A DNA stretch of 64,000 nucleotides, taken from contig DIFA01000018.1 in the NCBI GenBank assembly GCA_002418895.1, positions 45,877-109,876 of the forward strand, read 5' to 3'. Position numbers and translations under genes: made by a program. Position 1 is the first letter of the stretch. The number at the start of each line of letters is the position of its first letter. Shown piece after piece: positions 15,486 to 24,898 of this stretch. Source of the DNA: Dehalococcoidia bacterium UBA5760. GTDB lineage: Bacteria > Chloroflexota > Dehalococcoidia > Dehalococcoidales > UBA5760. The notes under the pieces were generated by a model. That model was given only the letters and a program-made list of their open reading frames with translations. It ran no database searches and was not told where the DNA came from.

Positions 15486-17180
15486 ATGCCAGTGAAAAGA
15501 AAAAGGTTTCTAAAGCTGTTGGGGATAGGTGTGATACTGACAGTGCTCGTGTCGGTGTTCCTGCCTGTCTCACCGGCCTTTGCCGCCGCCGGTATCAGCA
15601 TTGACCCGGATGAGGGTAGGATTGGCGATGAGGTCGAGGTAGAAGGGGTCGATTTCGATCCCATATCCTCCGATGCCCCGGTGGAATATCGATATGTCGA
15701 TATCTATTTCACGGCGAAGACGACCACGGGCGCGGCTCCGTCAACCTCGTCCGATATCGATGATGAGATCAGGACCTACGAGCTGCTGGAAAGCGGAGTT
15801 GATGCCGATATCGACGGGGAATTCACTTTTAGCTTTGACGTTCCCGATAGACTCAGGGACGGCAGTGTCGACGCCGATGTCCGGGGCGGCAGCTACTACG
15901 TCTGCGTTACCTATGAGGATGATGATAGAGTCAGGGCGCGGGCGGAGTTCACGGTTATCGCCGGTGAAATCACGGAATTCGATCCTGACAGCGGCCCGGT
16001 TGGAACCGAGGTTACTCTCAGCGGCGAGGATTTCGCTGAAAATGAGACTCTCACCATAATGTTTGACGGTAGTGAGATGGACATCATCAGCGGTGATGAC
16101 GAGACCGATAGCAGCGGTGATTTCGATGATGCTACTTTTATCATCCCGCTCAGTACCGCCGGTGAGTATACCATCAGCGTCAGTGACGAAAGCCTGACCC
16201 AGGAAGCATTATTGGAGGGTTCGGACGAACCCCCTGTCTTCACCGTGGAATCTTCACTGGATGTCTCTCCGGTAACTGGGCCGCCCGATGATACCGCTAC
16301 GGTGAGCGGCACAGGATTCGGTGATAGAGCTGATGTTGAGATTATGCTCGACGACGTACTGGTGGCAACTGCTACAACTGATAATAAGGGTAGCTTTTCA
16401 GTAATTTTCACCGTGCCCGACATTAGCGAGGGTATCTATGACCTGGTAGCCATCGATGAGGATGATAACGAAGCAGAGACGCAGTTCACTGTAGAGGTAG
16501 GTACGGAAATTATGGTCAGCCCGGTGACCAGTGCCGGAGCTCCCGGATATGTCGGACAGAACGTCACCATCAGCGGTGTAGCCTTTGTCCCCAACTCCAG
16601 TGTGACCATTACCTACACCTCTACTCCGGTAGTGGTGGGGACAACTACTACCAACACTGATGGTGATTTCTCCTTTACCTTCAAGGTTCCTAAGAGCCAG
16701 CCAGGTGCTCATACCATCTCGGCGAGCGACGGCACCAACTCCCTGCAGCTGCCTTTCTATGTTGAAGCTAATGTCCCGCCGGTGCCGCAACTCCTTCTTC
16801 CTGAGGCTGCCACCAAGGCCCCGGCAACCGCCAGTTTTGACTGGAGCGATGTCACCGATGCCAGCGGCGTTACCTATATCCTGCAGGTGGCCATCAGCCA
16901 GGACTTCGCCGCCAGCTCCCTGGTCCTGAAGAAGGAAGGGTTAACTATCTCGGAATATACCCTGTCCAAGGAAGAATCCTTACCCTCCCGGTCGCTAAAG
17001 GAGCCCTACTACTGGCGGGTGATGGCGGTTGATGGTGCTGGTAATGAGGGCAACTGGACGGATGCCAGCGACTTCTCGGTAGGGTTCTCTATGCCGTCCT
17101 GGGCGGTGCATGTCTTCTGGGGTATCGGTGTTATTGCGGGTACCTGTATCGGATATTACCAGGGTAAGCGCCGGGGTTAG
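15486..17180 (+). CDS. secreted or membrane-anchored protein with Ig-like/IPT repeats
   Basis: 564 aa surface protein. A Sec signal peptide (residues 1-34, LVSVFLPVSPAFA) is followed by at least four repeats of roughly 90-100 residues, each opening with a variant of 'xxxPxxGxxGxxVxIxGxxF' (for example GPVGTEVTLSGEDFAENE and VGQNVTISGVAFVPNS), as in IPT/TIG or similar beta-sandwich folds. Near residue 430-535 is a fibronectin-III-like domain (ASFDWSDVTDASGVTYILQV). A C-terminal transmembrane helix (WAVHVFWGIGVIAGTCIGYY) ends in the basic tail QGKRRG. It is acidic (many Asp/Glu), as is common for extracellular proteins. A structural or adhesive envelope role is likely, but no ligand is evident. 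Confidence 0.85.
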   Translation: MPVKRKRFLKLLGIGVILTVLVSVFLPVSPAFAAAGISIDPDEGRIGDEVEVEGVDFDPISSDAPVEYRYVDIYFTAKTTTGAAPSTSSDIDDEIRTYELLESGVDADIDGEFTFSFDVPDRLRDGSVDADVRGGSYYVCVTYEDDDRVRARAEFTVIAGEITEFDPDSGPVGTEVTLSGEDFAENETLTIMFDGSEMDIISGDDETDSSGDFDDATFIIPLSTAGEYTISVSDESLTQEALLEGSDEPPVFTVESSLDVSPVTGPPDDTATVSGTGFGDRADVEIMLDDVLVATATTDNKGSFSVIFTVPDISEGIYDLVAIDEDDNEAETQFTVEVGTEIMVSPVTSAGAPGYVGQNVTISGVAFVPNSSVTITYTSTPVVVGTTTTNTDGDFSFTFKVPKSQPGAHTISASDGTNSLQLPFYVEANVPPVPQLLLPEAATKAPATASFDWSDVTDASGVTYILQVAISQDFAASSLVLKKEGLTISEYTLSKEESLPSRSLKEPYYWRVMAVDGAGNEGNWTDASDFSVGFSMPSWAVHVFWGIGVIAGTCIGYYQGKRRG

Positions 17181-17278
17181 ACCATACTGAAAATGATACG
17201 GGATGAAAATCGTTCGGGTTAGTATGACCGGGAGGTTATAATCCAGCAAGTCCTAGAGGGTAACCTCTTATCAGACAC

Positions 17279-17316
17279 TACAGGGAGCACTTGGGGATTC
17301 CGGGATGCTCCCTGTA
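17279..17316. terminator. hairpin between convergent genes
   Basis: TACAGGGAGCA (17279-17289) and TGCTCCCTGTA (17306-17316) form a perfect 11-bp stem with a 16-base loop, placed between the converging surface protein and permease genes. It likely serves both as a 3' end structure, although the T-runs are weak. Confidence 0.55.
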
Positions 17317-17327
17317 TCATTGTTGTG

Positions 17328-18689
17328 CTATACATATCTCGTTACTAACATCAGCATACAGATGGAAAGTACTATTATTGTAATAGGCAAGCTGTATTTG
17401 AGGAATCTGCCCCAACTCACCCGGTAGCCTGCCTTCTCGGCAATAGCAACGCCGACGACATTAGCCGACGCTCCGATTGGGGTAGCATTACCGCCGATAT
17501 CAGCACCCAGGGCTAAGGACCAGGCCAGAGGAGGCAGTGCTACTCCGGTGGCCTGGGATAGCCGAACTATTATCGGAACCATAGTGGCGGCAAATGGGAT
17601 GTTGTCCACTACAGCTGAAGCAAATGCTGAACCCCAGAGTATGATGGTGATCATGGTAAACGGGTTGCCGCCTGAGGTCGTCCCGATAAAGCCAGCAATA
17701 AGATGCAATATGCCGGTTTCCTCAAGCCCGCCAACACAAATAAAAAGTCCGATAAAGAAAAGCAGGGTTCTCCAGTCGACTCCCTTCATAATTGATGGTG
17801 TTTCTTTGCCCATGGCGGCTATGGTGGCTAGGGCGGCAATTATGCCGATCATCGCCATTGAGAGACCACTTTGAGCGTGCGTAACAATCAAGAATACTAC
17901 TGTGATGAAGATGGCCAATTGGATTTTGTAGAGCCGATGGTTGGTAATGGCGTCTTGGGGTTTCAGTTGTGTCTCCGCAGCGTTAGCTGAGATGACTGCA
18001 GTATGAGCGTAATCCCGGCGGAGGCGCCAGTAGAAGTAACCTACGGCTGCTGCCATACCCGTCCAGGCAATGGGTCCAGTATTTACTACGAAGTCGTTAA
18101 AGGTATAGCCGAGGCTGGTTCCGATTATGATGTTGGGGGGATCACCTGCCATAGTAGCGCTGCCGCCAACGTTAGCCGCGAAGATCGTAGCAATAATCAG
18201 CGGAACAGGATCAAATTTTAATATGCGTGCCAGCTCGATGATAACCGATGCCATAAAGAGTAATACGGTGATACTGTCAATAAACATTGACATTACACCG
18301 GCAAGCAGCATGAAGACAATAGAGATGGGGATGATACGATAGTTGACCATCCGGGCGGTATAGAGACAAAGCCAGCGGAAGAAACCCACTGACCTTAATC
18401 CCTCTACTAGAACCATCATCCCGCCGATGAAGAAAATAGTCTGCCAGTTGACGCCGTGGGCCATTATCGGTTCATGTCCGGCTATCCAGAAAGTAGGACG
18501 ACCAATCTCGGCGAAGTTAAGCACACCGATGGCAGTATCAGGACTTCTCAAAATACCAAGAAATACGACGAGAATGGTGAGGGCGGCTCCGATAAGCACC
18601 GGGATGAAGCGTTGTACCTTACCGATGATAAGAAAGGTAAATACTCCGATGAAGATGCAGAGTGTAACAATTTGGCTGGGATCAAGCAT
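17328..18689 (-). CDS. SLC13/ArsB/NhaD-type ion permease
   Basis: 453 aa integral membrane protein with about 11-12 hydrophobic helices, of the ion transporter superfamily that includes ArsB, NhaD and YbiR. Characteristic paired re-entrant motifs are MAGDPPNIIIGTSLGY in the first half and GGNATPIGASANVVGVAIAE in the second. This would place it as an anion exporter or Na+/H+ antiporter in the cytoplasmic membrane. No arsenic genes are nearby, so ArsB function is not supported. It follows a tandem universal stress protein by 56 bases on the same strand and is probably cotranscribed with it, a frequent pairing in which Usp may modulate transport. Confidence 0.87.
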   Translation of the reverse strand: MLDPSQIVTLCIFIGVFTFLIIGKVQRFIPVLIGAALTILVVFLGILRSPDTAIGVLNFAEIGRPTFWIAGHEPIMAHGVNWQTIFFIGGMMVLVEGLRSVGFFRWLCLYTARMVNYRIIPISIVFMLLAGVMSMFIDSITVLLFMASVIIELARILKFDPVPLIIATIFAANVGGSATMAGDPPNIIIGTSLGYTFNDFVVNTGPIAWTGMAAAVGYFYWRLRRDYAHTAVISANAAETQLKPQDAITNHRLYKIQLAIFITVVFLIVTHAQSGLSMAMIGIIAALATIAAMGKETPSIMKGVDWRTLLFFIGLFICVGGLEETGILHLIAGFIGTTSGGNPFTMITIILWGSAFASAVVDNIPFAATMVPIIVRLSQATGVALPPLAWSLALGADIGGNATPIGASANVVGVAIAEKAGYRVSWGRFLKYSLPITIIVLSICMLMLVTRYV

Positions 18690-18745
18690 CTATAATTTTA
18701 GCTTCTTTCTCTATCTTAGTCATTAAGGTAAGGTAGGTGCTGTTC

Positions 18746-19654
18746 CTATTCATGTTCGGACAGAATAACATCGCAGCTTGCTTCAGAAGTCCGGACAACC
18801 AGTACTGCGACATCTCCCGTATGCAGAATTTTGTCCGTTACGTTGCCAAAGACCCAGCGCCCCATACCGGATCGGCCATGACTTGATATAGTGATGAGGT
18901 CAACGCTGTTCTCTTCAACATATTTCATAATCTGACTGGCGGGATTGCCAAAGGTAACTACACTGGACACCTTGATTCCCTGCTCTTTGATAGGCTGGGC
19001 TATGGTGTCAAGGTAACCCATCAGTGTTCTCCGTACCGCTTCATCATCTCGTACGGTATAGAAAATCCCGCTTGCTCCTATGGTCCCTACCGGCTCGAAG
19101 ACTTCGATCAGGACTATCTCGGCACTCATGGTTTTGGCTAATCTTTCCGCGTAACATAGCGCTGACTCTCCTGCTTTTGAGCCATCCAGGGGCACCAGAA
19201 TCTTGCGTACCAGCTTCTTTTGTTCCAACGCGGCATCGCTGGCGGGAGTTCTAACTAAGAGCACCGGTCTATCAGTCGTTCGTAGCACCTTGGCAGCGAT
19301 ATGTCCAAGCAGCCATGGTCCCTCACCGGATGAACCGCGACTGGCCATCACTATAATACTTATCTTTTCCTTACTGGCAAAGCCTACGATTTCAAGTGGC
19401 GGGGTACCGACCAGTACCTTGGTTTGCACCTCGTATTGCTCATCTGTCTCTCCCCATTCCTTGAGCTGACGTCTGAGTTTCTTGGCAACGCTATTTAGAT
19501 AGGTTTCATAGATATGGCTGGCGTCGGCTGCGGACTCGGAAACACTTACCAGCATAATTTGGGAACCATATATGTTAGCTAGCGCGGTGGCATAAGGCAT
19601 TACTACTTCTGCGGTTTTGGAGCCATCAAGAGGGACTAATATTCTTCTAAACAC
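18746..19654 (-). CDS. tandem universal stress protein (two UspA domains)
   Basis: 302 aa with two UspA domains (about 1-145 and 155-300). Each starts with a canonical strand (MFRRILVPLDGSKTAEVVMP and KKLVRKILVPLDGSKAGESA) and each ends with an ATP-binding glycine loop variant (ASRGSSGEGPWLLGH and SSHGRSGMGRWVFGN) of the G-2x-G-9x-G type. ATP binding is therefore plausible in both halves. It is cytoplasmic. As first gene of a pair with the ion permease, it probably responds to stress by binding nucleotide and acting on that transporter or on transcripts; this is inference. Confidence 0.9.
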   Translation of the reverse strand: MFRRILVPLDGSKTAEVVMPYATALANIYGSQIMLVSVSESAADASHIYETYLNSVAKKLRRQLKEWGETDEQYEVQTKVLVGTPPLEIVGFASKEKISIIVMASRGSSGEGPWLLGHIAAKVLRTTDRPVLLVRTPASDAALEQKKLVRKILVPLDGSKAGESALCYAERLAKTMSAEIVLIEVFEPVGTIGASGIFYTVRDDEAVRRTLMGYLDTIAQPIKEQGIKVSSVVTFGNPASQIMKYVEENSVDLITISSHGRSGMGRWVFGNVTDKILHTGDVAVLVVRTSEASCDVILSEHE

Positions 19655-19924
19655 ATCTACCCTCCGTAATTATCGGGTGAGGATATCTTACTCGCATAAA
19701 TAGTCATGAATCTTCGACATGTTGGCTGAAAAATAAAACGGCAAACCTTATGCTTGTGACTGAATTATATTACGAACTTATGTTGTTGTAAAGTATGCCG
19801 GTTATTAGTATCGGGCTCTTGATATAAGGTATAATATCTTTCGTGGTTTAAGTGCGGAGAGTAGGGACGGACTGCTTTTATGAATCTAACGGGACGTCCA
19901 TTTGATAAGCGGGAGGAAAAATAA

Positions 19925-21970
19925 ATGCGTATCGAAAGCAGCAAACAGATTGAACATCTCGGGGCAGTGAGGATTCACGACGTTCGCCGGTTCCTAGAGC
20001 TTGATTCCGGAGCCAGAGTCCCTGCTTTACTTAAGGAAGGTATCTATGCCCAGAAGATTGAGCGGGATACTATTGCCGGTATTCAGCAGCAGCTGGCTAT
20101 CGTCCTACCCATCAAGAACGAGGATGTTAAAATCTTCGAGGGCGTGCTGAGCGGCGTTCCCCATGATTGCCTGATGATAGTAGTTTCCAACAGCGAGCGG
20201 GGCGAAATCGATAATTTCAAAAACGAGCAGGATGTTCTGAGCCGGTTCTGCGATGCCACCAAGCGAAGCGCCCTCATGGTTCATCAAAAAGACCCCTATC
20301 TAGCCGGGGCACTGGCAAATTGCGGGTATAACGATATTCTCGACGAAAAAGGAATGGTCAGAAACGGAAAGAGCGAAGGGATGATCCTCGGTATTCTACT
20401 CGCTCAATTACAGGGCAAGGAGTATGTCGGGTTCATCGATACCGATAACTATATTCCCGGTGCGGTACTGGAGTATGCCCAGCATTACGCGGCAGGCTTC
20501 AGCCTCGCGGAGTCTCCTTATGCAATGGTCCGTATCCTGTGGCGCTACAAGCCTAAGACATCAGGAGAGCTTTATTTCAAGAAGTGGGGGCGGGTGTCCG
20601 AGATAACCAACAAATATATCAATCATTTCATATCTACCAAGGGTAAATTTGAGACCGGTATTATCAAGACGGCTAATGCCGGGGAACACGCTATGAGCCT
20701 GAGGCTGGCGATGAAGTTATCCTATGCCACCGGCTACGGTGTCGAAACGCAGGAGATCATGTCAATATTAGAGCAGTTTGGTGGTTTTTTGCCCATTGCC
20801 GATGCAACCGTCGCCGAGCGAGGTGTTGACATCATTCAAACGGAAACAATCAACCCGCATCTTCATGCGGAGAGAGGTGAAGACCATCTGGTCCAGGATA
20901 TGGCAGTGCCGAGCTTGTCTGTGATTTACCACAACCAGTTGTGTGAGGAGTCGACCAGAGAACTGATAACCAAACAGCTGGTTGACCTGGATTGCATCGG
21001 TCCCGATGGAGAAGTCCCCAAAATAAGAATGATAGCGCCTCCTGAGAGTGTCGATATTGAGAAGTTCGCCGCTGCTCTCGAGGGTCACTACAATGATTAT
21101 TCGGTACCAAGAGGGTGGTCGGTATGGGCCAAGTTACCGCTGCCGGGTCGTAAGCAAGAGGAAGCCATGAAGGTAGTCTTTACCGATCTCGATGGCACTC
21201 TGCTTCATCCGGTCAGCTATTCGTATGCGGCGGCTCTAGACTCGTTGCGCATATTACAGGAAGAAAGAACCCCGATTATCTTCTGTTCGGCCAAAACGAT
21301 GGGTGAACAGCAGGTGTACCGGCAAGAGTTGAATATAGGTGATCCATTCATTGTCGAGAACGGAGCGGCTGTTTTTATTCCTAAGGACTATTTCCGTTTC
21401 CCCTTCTCCTTCAGTAGGACTACTGACGACTGCTTTGTCATTGAGCTTGGCATCTTATATCAAGAAGTCAGGGAGAAGTTGAAAGCGTTAATCGGTAGAT
21501 GTGAAGCTAAAATTACCTGCTTCGGGGACCTCAGCAACGAAGAGGTGTCCAAAGTGACCGGCTTGAACTTGTTAATGGCCGAGCTCGCCAGGAAAAGGGA
21601 ATATAGTGAGACTCTGATAATAGAGGGGAACAGAAAACAGATAAAAGCGGCGCTGGATGTTATCACAGAAAGCGGTTTGAGCTATACCTTCGGGGGTAAG
21701 TTCTACGAGGTATATCAGGGTGGCGATAAGGGTAAGGCGGTAAAAATCCTGATCGAGCTTTTCAAGCTGAATTTCGGTAGTGTTACTACGACTGGCGTCG
21801 GCGATAGCCCTAATGATGTTGGCATGCTGAACGAAGTTGACCTGCCGATACTGGTGCAGACGGAAGGCAATCGGTGGAATAGGCTGAAGGTTAAGAATCT
21901 AAAACGTGCCAAGGGGGTCGGTCCCGAGGGATGGTCTCAGGCAATTGCCGAGCTGTTCGGTCCGAAATAG
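19925..21970 (+). CDS. mgsD: bifunctional mannosyl-3-phosphoglycerate synthase/phosphatase
   Basis: 681 aa fusion that makes the compatible solute mannosylglycerate from GDP-mannose and 3-phosphoglycerate in two steps. Residues 1-390 are the GT55 synthase (GYVGFIDTDNYIPGAVLEY-like metal-binding segment YVGFIDTDNY, WRYKPKT, GEHAMSLRLAMKL). Residues 410-681 are the HAD-type phosphatase with the nucleophile motif VVFTDLDGTLL, a Lys loop and VGDSPNDVGML. The same fused architecture is known from Dehalococcoides, where the enzyme was characterised. RBS GGGAGG precedes the ATG. Monocistronic and convergent with an alpha-mannosidase. Confidence 0.95.
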   Translation: MRIESSKQIEHLGAVRIHDVRRFLELDSGARVPALLKEGIYAQKIERDTIAGIQQQLAIVLPIKNEDVKIFEGVLSGVPHDCLMIVVSNSERGEIDNFKNEQDVLSRFCDATKRSALMVHQKDPYLAGALANCGYNDILDEKGMVRNGKSEGMILGILLAQLQGKEYVGFIDTDNYIPGAVLEYAQHYAAGFSLAESPYAMVRILWRYKPKTSGELYFKKWGRVSEITNKYINHFISTKGKFETGIIKTANAGEHAMSLRLAMKLSYATGYGVETQEIMSILEQFGGFLPIADATVAERGVDIIQTETINPHLHAERGEDHLVQDMAVPSLSVIYHNQLCEESTRELITKQLVDLDCIGPDGEVPKIRMIAPPESVDIEKFAAALEGHYNDYSVPRGWSVWAKLPLPGRKQEEAMKVVFTDLDGTLLHPVSYSYAAALDSLRILQEERTPIIFCSAKTMGEQQVYRQELNIGDPFIVENGAAVFIPKDYFRFPFSFSRTTDDCFVIELGILYQEVREKLKALIGRCEAKITCFGDLSNEEVSKVTGLNLLMAELARKREYSETLIIEGNRKQIKAALDVITESGLSYTFGGKFYEVYQGGDKGKAVKILIELFKLNFGSVTTTGVGDSPNDVGMLNEVDLPILVQTEGNRWNRLKVKNLKRAKGVGPEGWSQAIAELFGPK

Positions 21971-22020
21971 GATTTGCTGAAGTAAAGAGTATCCGACCAT
22001 TCGATGTTGGGAGTTAACGG

Positions 22021-24561
22021 CTAGAATTTAATCTTTAAGCTCACGATTTCGAAAGGTTTTACCTGCAGCACAATCCTGCGGCCCCGGTATTTGATGTCTC
22101 CCTCTTCCGCTTCCAGGAGGTTGACCGTTTTCACCGCGCTGGGTTCTTTATATAGAGTGATTGCTCCGTTTGTCTTCTTTCCCTTCGTTTCAAAGAGTCT
22201 TAAGATTACCTCGTCGCTATCCTCTGCTTTCTTGAATACCACCAGGATAAGGTTTTCCGGCTTGACTTCAACGAAAGAGAACCGGTAGGGCAGGCTGCCT
22301 TTTCTTCTTTTTTCCACAGGAAGCTGGAAGCCGGACAAGCCATAGTTGAATTCGTATGCGGGCTTAAAGGAGTCGGCGTCTTTCCATCCCTTCTGATGGG
22401 GGAAGAGCGAGTATTCAAAGGTATACTGCTTGAACTCCTGGGCATCTGGGGTAGGAATGGCAGGACCAATGATACCATCGGAAGCAAGCATCAGTATACT
22501 CCGCAGCAGGGTTAGGTAGATATTGCCGTCTCTTATTTCGTGTGAAGGCAGCCCCTTATTGATCAGGGTTATCCCCTTATCCTTGTCCGAATAGTCTACC
22601 CAGTGCAACGCCGGATAGACTCCTGAAGGTTGTTCCACCCATTTGTCCCTGGTCTTTTTGTAGTACTGATCGACGGGGCGTGTTATTACGCCGAACTGAG
22701 TTTCCGATTGATAATTAGGCGACTTTATGTTTGTGGAAAACCGCATCCTCATTCGAACCTGTGGGTGCCGGTTATCGATGCTGGTGATAAAGTCGATACG
22801 CGGTACGTCATTGTAAATGATGATCCTCTTATGGAGCGATAGGTATTTATGACGCCAGATGAGGGGCCGCAGTTTCTTTAGTAGCCGATAGGGCCACCTC
22901 AGCGAGAAGAACTCACTCTCAACCTCGATTACTCTCCGTAGCGGGGTCTTAATGATCTTGAAGCTCTTGGTTCGAAATTGACCGAAGGTTACCCCCTCTT
23001 CACCGCCCTCTGTGCCTAACGGCTCACCCAAATTTTCACGATGATAATACAGGTCGCCGATCTCTTCTTCCATCACCAGTTCATTACCGTTTACCAATCG
23101 TTTGCCGTCCTGAAAAACATCGATCAGACCATTAGCAGGATTCACTCTGACCTTAAAGAACTGGTTTTCAATGGTATTACCGGAAATTATTATCCTGGGA
23201 GCTGCCCCGTCGCGTGGGTTTCTCCGAATTATCTTGTAGGTGCGATATCCCAGAGCCGGTACCGTGGCCACGAAACCCAGCTTAACCGTTTGATAGGAAT
23301 CGTCGGCGTAGCGGGAGAAATCCAGGATCTCTACCTCTGTTTCTTCCCTGCCACTGCGTAGTCCTCCGATTCTCTTTATCTTGCCCCTGTCGAAGCCCAT
23401 CTCCACCTCAACCCAGTTTTTGACTTCCCATGACAGCGGATTAAAAACGATGATATCTTCCTGCACCTGTAGATTCTGGGAAATAATCGAGCAGAAATTT
23501 TGCAGGAATTGTTGGAGGTGGTTCTGTAGATAGCTGAAATTATCCCTGGCTTCCTCATAGCCTTCGTCCATGCCGGTGCCGGGAGCGACATCATGAAAGG
23601 CTCCCCACAGGACCTTCTGCCAGTTATTCCTGAATTCGTAGTTAGGGTAAGGAATACCTAACAGCCAGGCAATCGAAGCCCACCTCTCGCATGTCAGCAT
23701 CAGGTTTTCGTATTTCCTGAGCTCCTGCTTGATCCAGATCCGGCTGGAAGTGGTGTTGGGGAAGACCTGCGAATACCGCCCCGAGTAGAGTTCTCCGTGG
23801 CAGGTTTTTAGCTTATCGGCGGACTTCCCCACCTGAGTAAAGAAGCTAGAGACGTTAGCAATCTTCATTTGAGAGTCCTGGTGATTCTTGTTCCACCTGT
23901 TTACCGCTCTGAAGATTCTGGTCTGGGGCGGTATTGAGCCACTGCCGGAGGGCATCAGAATATGGCGTGTCGCTGCGGCGTCTTTCAGCAGCTTGAAGTT
24001 TTCCTCGAGTCTGTCGAAATCCAGTCCAGCCCGATAACCGAGAGGCATCCAGTGAGATAGTATCCTGGTCCCGTCCAGTCCCTGCCACCAGAATTCGGAG
24101 GGTTTGTCTCGATTTGCGCCCCGGCGAAAAGCGAAATACTTATACCCCGATTTTCGGTAGATCTGGGGCATCTGGACATTATAACCGAAGCTGTCGGCTC
24201 CCCACATGACAGGAACGTCGGTGCCGAATTTTTCTTTGGCATACCTTTTGCCCAGCATTATCTCCCTGACCAGAGTTTCACCATTGGGTATCATTGTGTC
24301 CGCCATGAGATATTCGCCGCCGGCAATTTCAATCTTGCCGGCTTTGATGCATTTCGCCAGTCTGTTGAAGAGATGGGGATTTCTCCTCTCAATCTCTTCC
24401 AGGAGGGCGGTCTGCTCGATGAGGAATTTGTAGTCTCTATTTTCGACCAGATCCAGGGCCTGTTTAATAATAAGATCGATGTTGATGTAAAAATAGTCTT
24501 CTTTGGTCAACGCCCAGACAGCATCATAATGCGAATGAGGTACCAGGTATATCTTATCCAT
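22021..24561 (-). CDS. GH38 family alpha-mannosidase
   Basis: 846 aa retaining alpha-mannosidase or mannosylglycerate hydrolase (MngB-like). The zinc-binding N-terminal motif is PHSHYDAVW (His9, His11, Asp13), and the nucleophile Asp123 is in MWGADSFGY. The helical middle domain (about 270-380) and a large C-terminal beta-domain (about 400-846) follow. No signal peptide, so it acts in the cytoplasm. Because it sits convergent with the mannosylglycerate synthase gene, hydrolysis of mannosylglycerate or of polymeric mannosides is an attractive role, but GH38 substrates are diverse. An ATG with a moderate ribosome site starts the protein. Confidence 0.9.
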   Translation of the reverse strand: MDKIYLVPHSHYDAVWALTKEDYFYINIDLIIKQALDLVENRDYKFLIEQTALLEEIERRNPHLFNRLAKCIKAGKIEIAGGEYLMADTMIPNGETLVREIMLGKRYAKEKFGTDVPVMWGADSFGYNVQMPQIYRKSGYKYFAFRRGANRDKPSEFWWQGLDGTRILSHWMPLGYRAGLDFDRLEENFKLLKDAAATRHILMPSGSGSIPPQTRIFRAVNRWNKNHQDSQMKIANVSSFFTQVGKSADKLKTCHGELYSGRYSQVFPNTTSSRIWIKQELRKYENLMLTCERWASIAWLLGIPYPNYEFRNNWQKVLWGAFHDVAPGTGMDEGYEEARDNFSYLQNHLQQFLQNFCSIISQNLQVQEDIIVFNPLSWEVKNWVEVEMGFDRGKIKRIGGLRSGREETEVEILDFSRYADDSYQTVKLGFVATVPALGYRTYKIIRRNPRDGAAPRIIISGNTIENQFFKVRVNPANGLIDVFQDGKRLVNGNELVMEEEIGDLYYHRENLGEPLGTEGGEEGVTFGQFRTKSFKIIKTPLRRVIEVESEFFSLRWPYRLLKKLRPLIWRHKYLSLHKRIIIYNDVPRIDFITSIDNRHPQVRMRMRFSTNIKSPNYQSETQFGVITRPVDQYYKKTRDKWVEQPSGVYPALHWVDYSDKDKGITLINKGLPSHEIRDGNIYLTLLRSILMLASDGIIGPAIPTPDAQEFKQYTFEYSLFPHQKGWKDADSFKPAYEFNYGLSGFQLPVEKRRKGSLPYRFSFVEVKPENLILVVFKKAEDSDEVILRLFETKGKKTNGAITLYKEPSAVKTVNLLEAEEGDIKYRGRRIVLQVKPFEIVSLKIKF

Positions 24562-24663
24562 ATCACCCTTTGTCCGCTGATTTCAGTAGCCTCTGTTTGG
24601 AGGTATTATACAACATAATCTGATAACCAGGAACCCATAGAACAGCCGATCTCAGGGTCTAAT

Positions 24664-24692
24664 TTGACAGAAAAGCTTTTATTGTGTAAGCT
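24664..24692 (+). promoter_or_regulatory. candidate promoter of the tungsten locus
   Basis: TTGACA (24664-24669), 17 bp spacer and TAAGCT (24687-24692). The -10 matches poorly, but the position just before the riboswitch is right. Confidence 0.45.
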
Positions 24693-24734
24693 GTCAAGTA
24701 AAAAATGGTCTCCGAGCTACTTTTACCTAAGGAT

Positions 24735-24830
24735 ATTTCTATGGTGGGTAGCCGAGAGGGTATCACTAGAAATGGTGATGCCTCCCGTGTTCGGAAAGGA
24801 GAGTAAGGCGATGGGGAAATTTTGCCATGT
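24735..24830 (+). promoter_or_regulatory. molybdenum/tungsten cofactor (Moco/Tuco) type riboswitch
   Basis: The leader of the tungstate transporter carries a conserved-looking aptamer. A long stem is formed by CCGAGAGGGTATCAC (from 24752) and GTGATGCCTCCC followed by TCGG (to 24794), then GGAAAGGAGAG and a terminal GGC..GCC hairpin (GGCGATGGGG, loop, TTGCC, 24808-24826). This order (CCGAG, GCCTCCC, GGAAAGGAG, GGCGATGG) agrees with the Moco RNA motif as I remember it. Right behind it lies an intrinsic terminator, then the tupA gene. A Tuco subtype is suggested by the regulated gene being for tungstate uptake. Boundaries are approximate; a covariance search of the Moco RNA family would be decisive. 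Confidence 0.72.
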
Positions 24831-24857
24831 AGCACCTCCTTAAAGAGGTGCTTTTTT
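24831..24857 (+). terminator. intrinsic terminator behind the riboswitch
   Basis: AGCACCTC (24831-24838), a 6-base loop, and GAGGTGCT (24845-24852) followed by a run of T. It is 42 bases before the tupA start, hence positioned to attenuate transcription when the aptamer is bound. Confidence 0.85.
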
Positions 24858-24898
24858 ATTTCCTAAATTTATTATGATTGGAGATGTAATAATTAATA

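Noticed and set aside
17328..18689. Arsenite efflux (ArsB) call for the permease
   Set aside because: Superfamily match only; no arsenic regulator, reductase or ATPase genes nearby.
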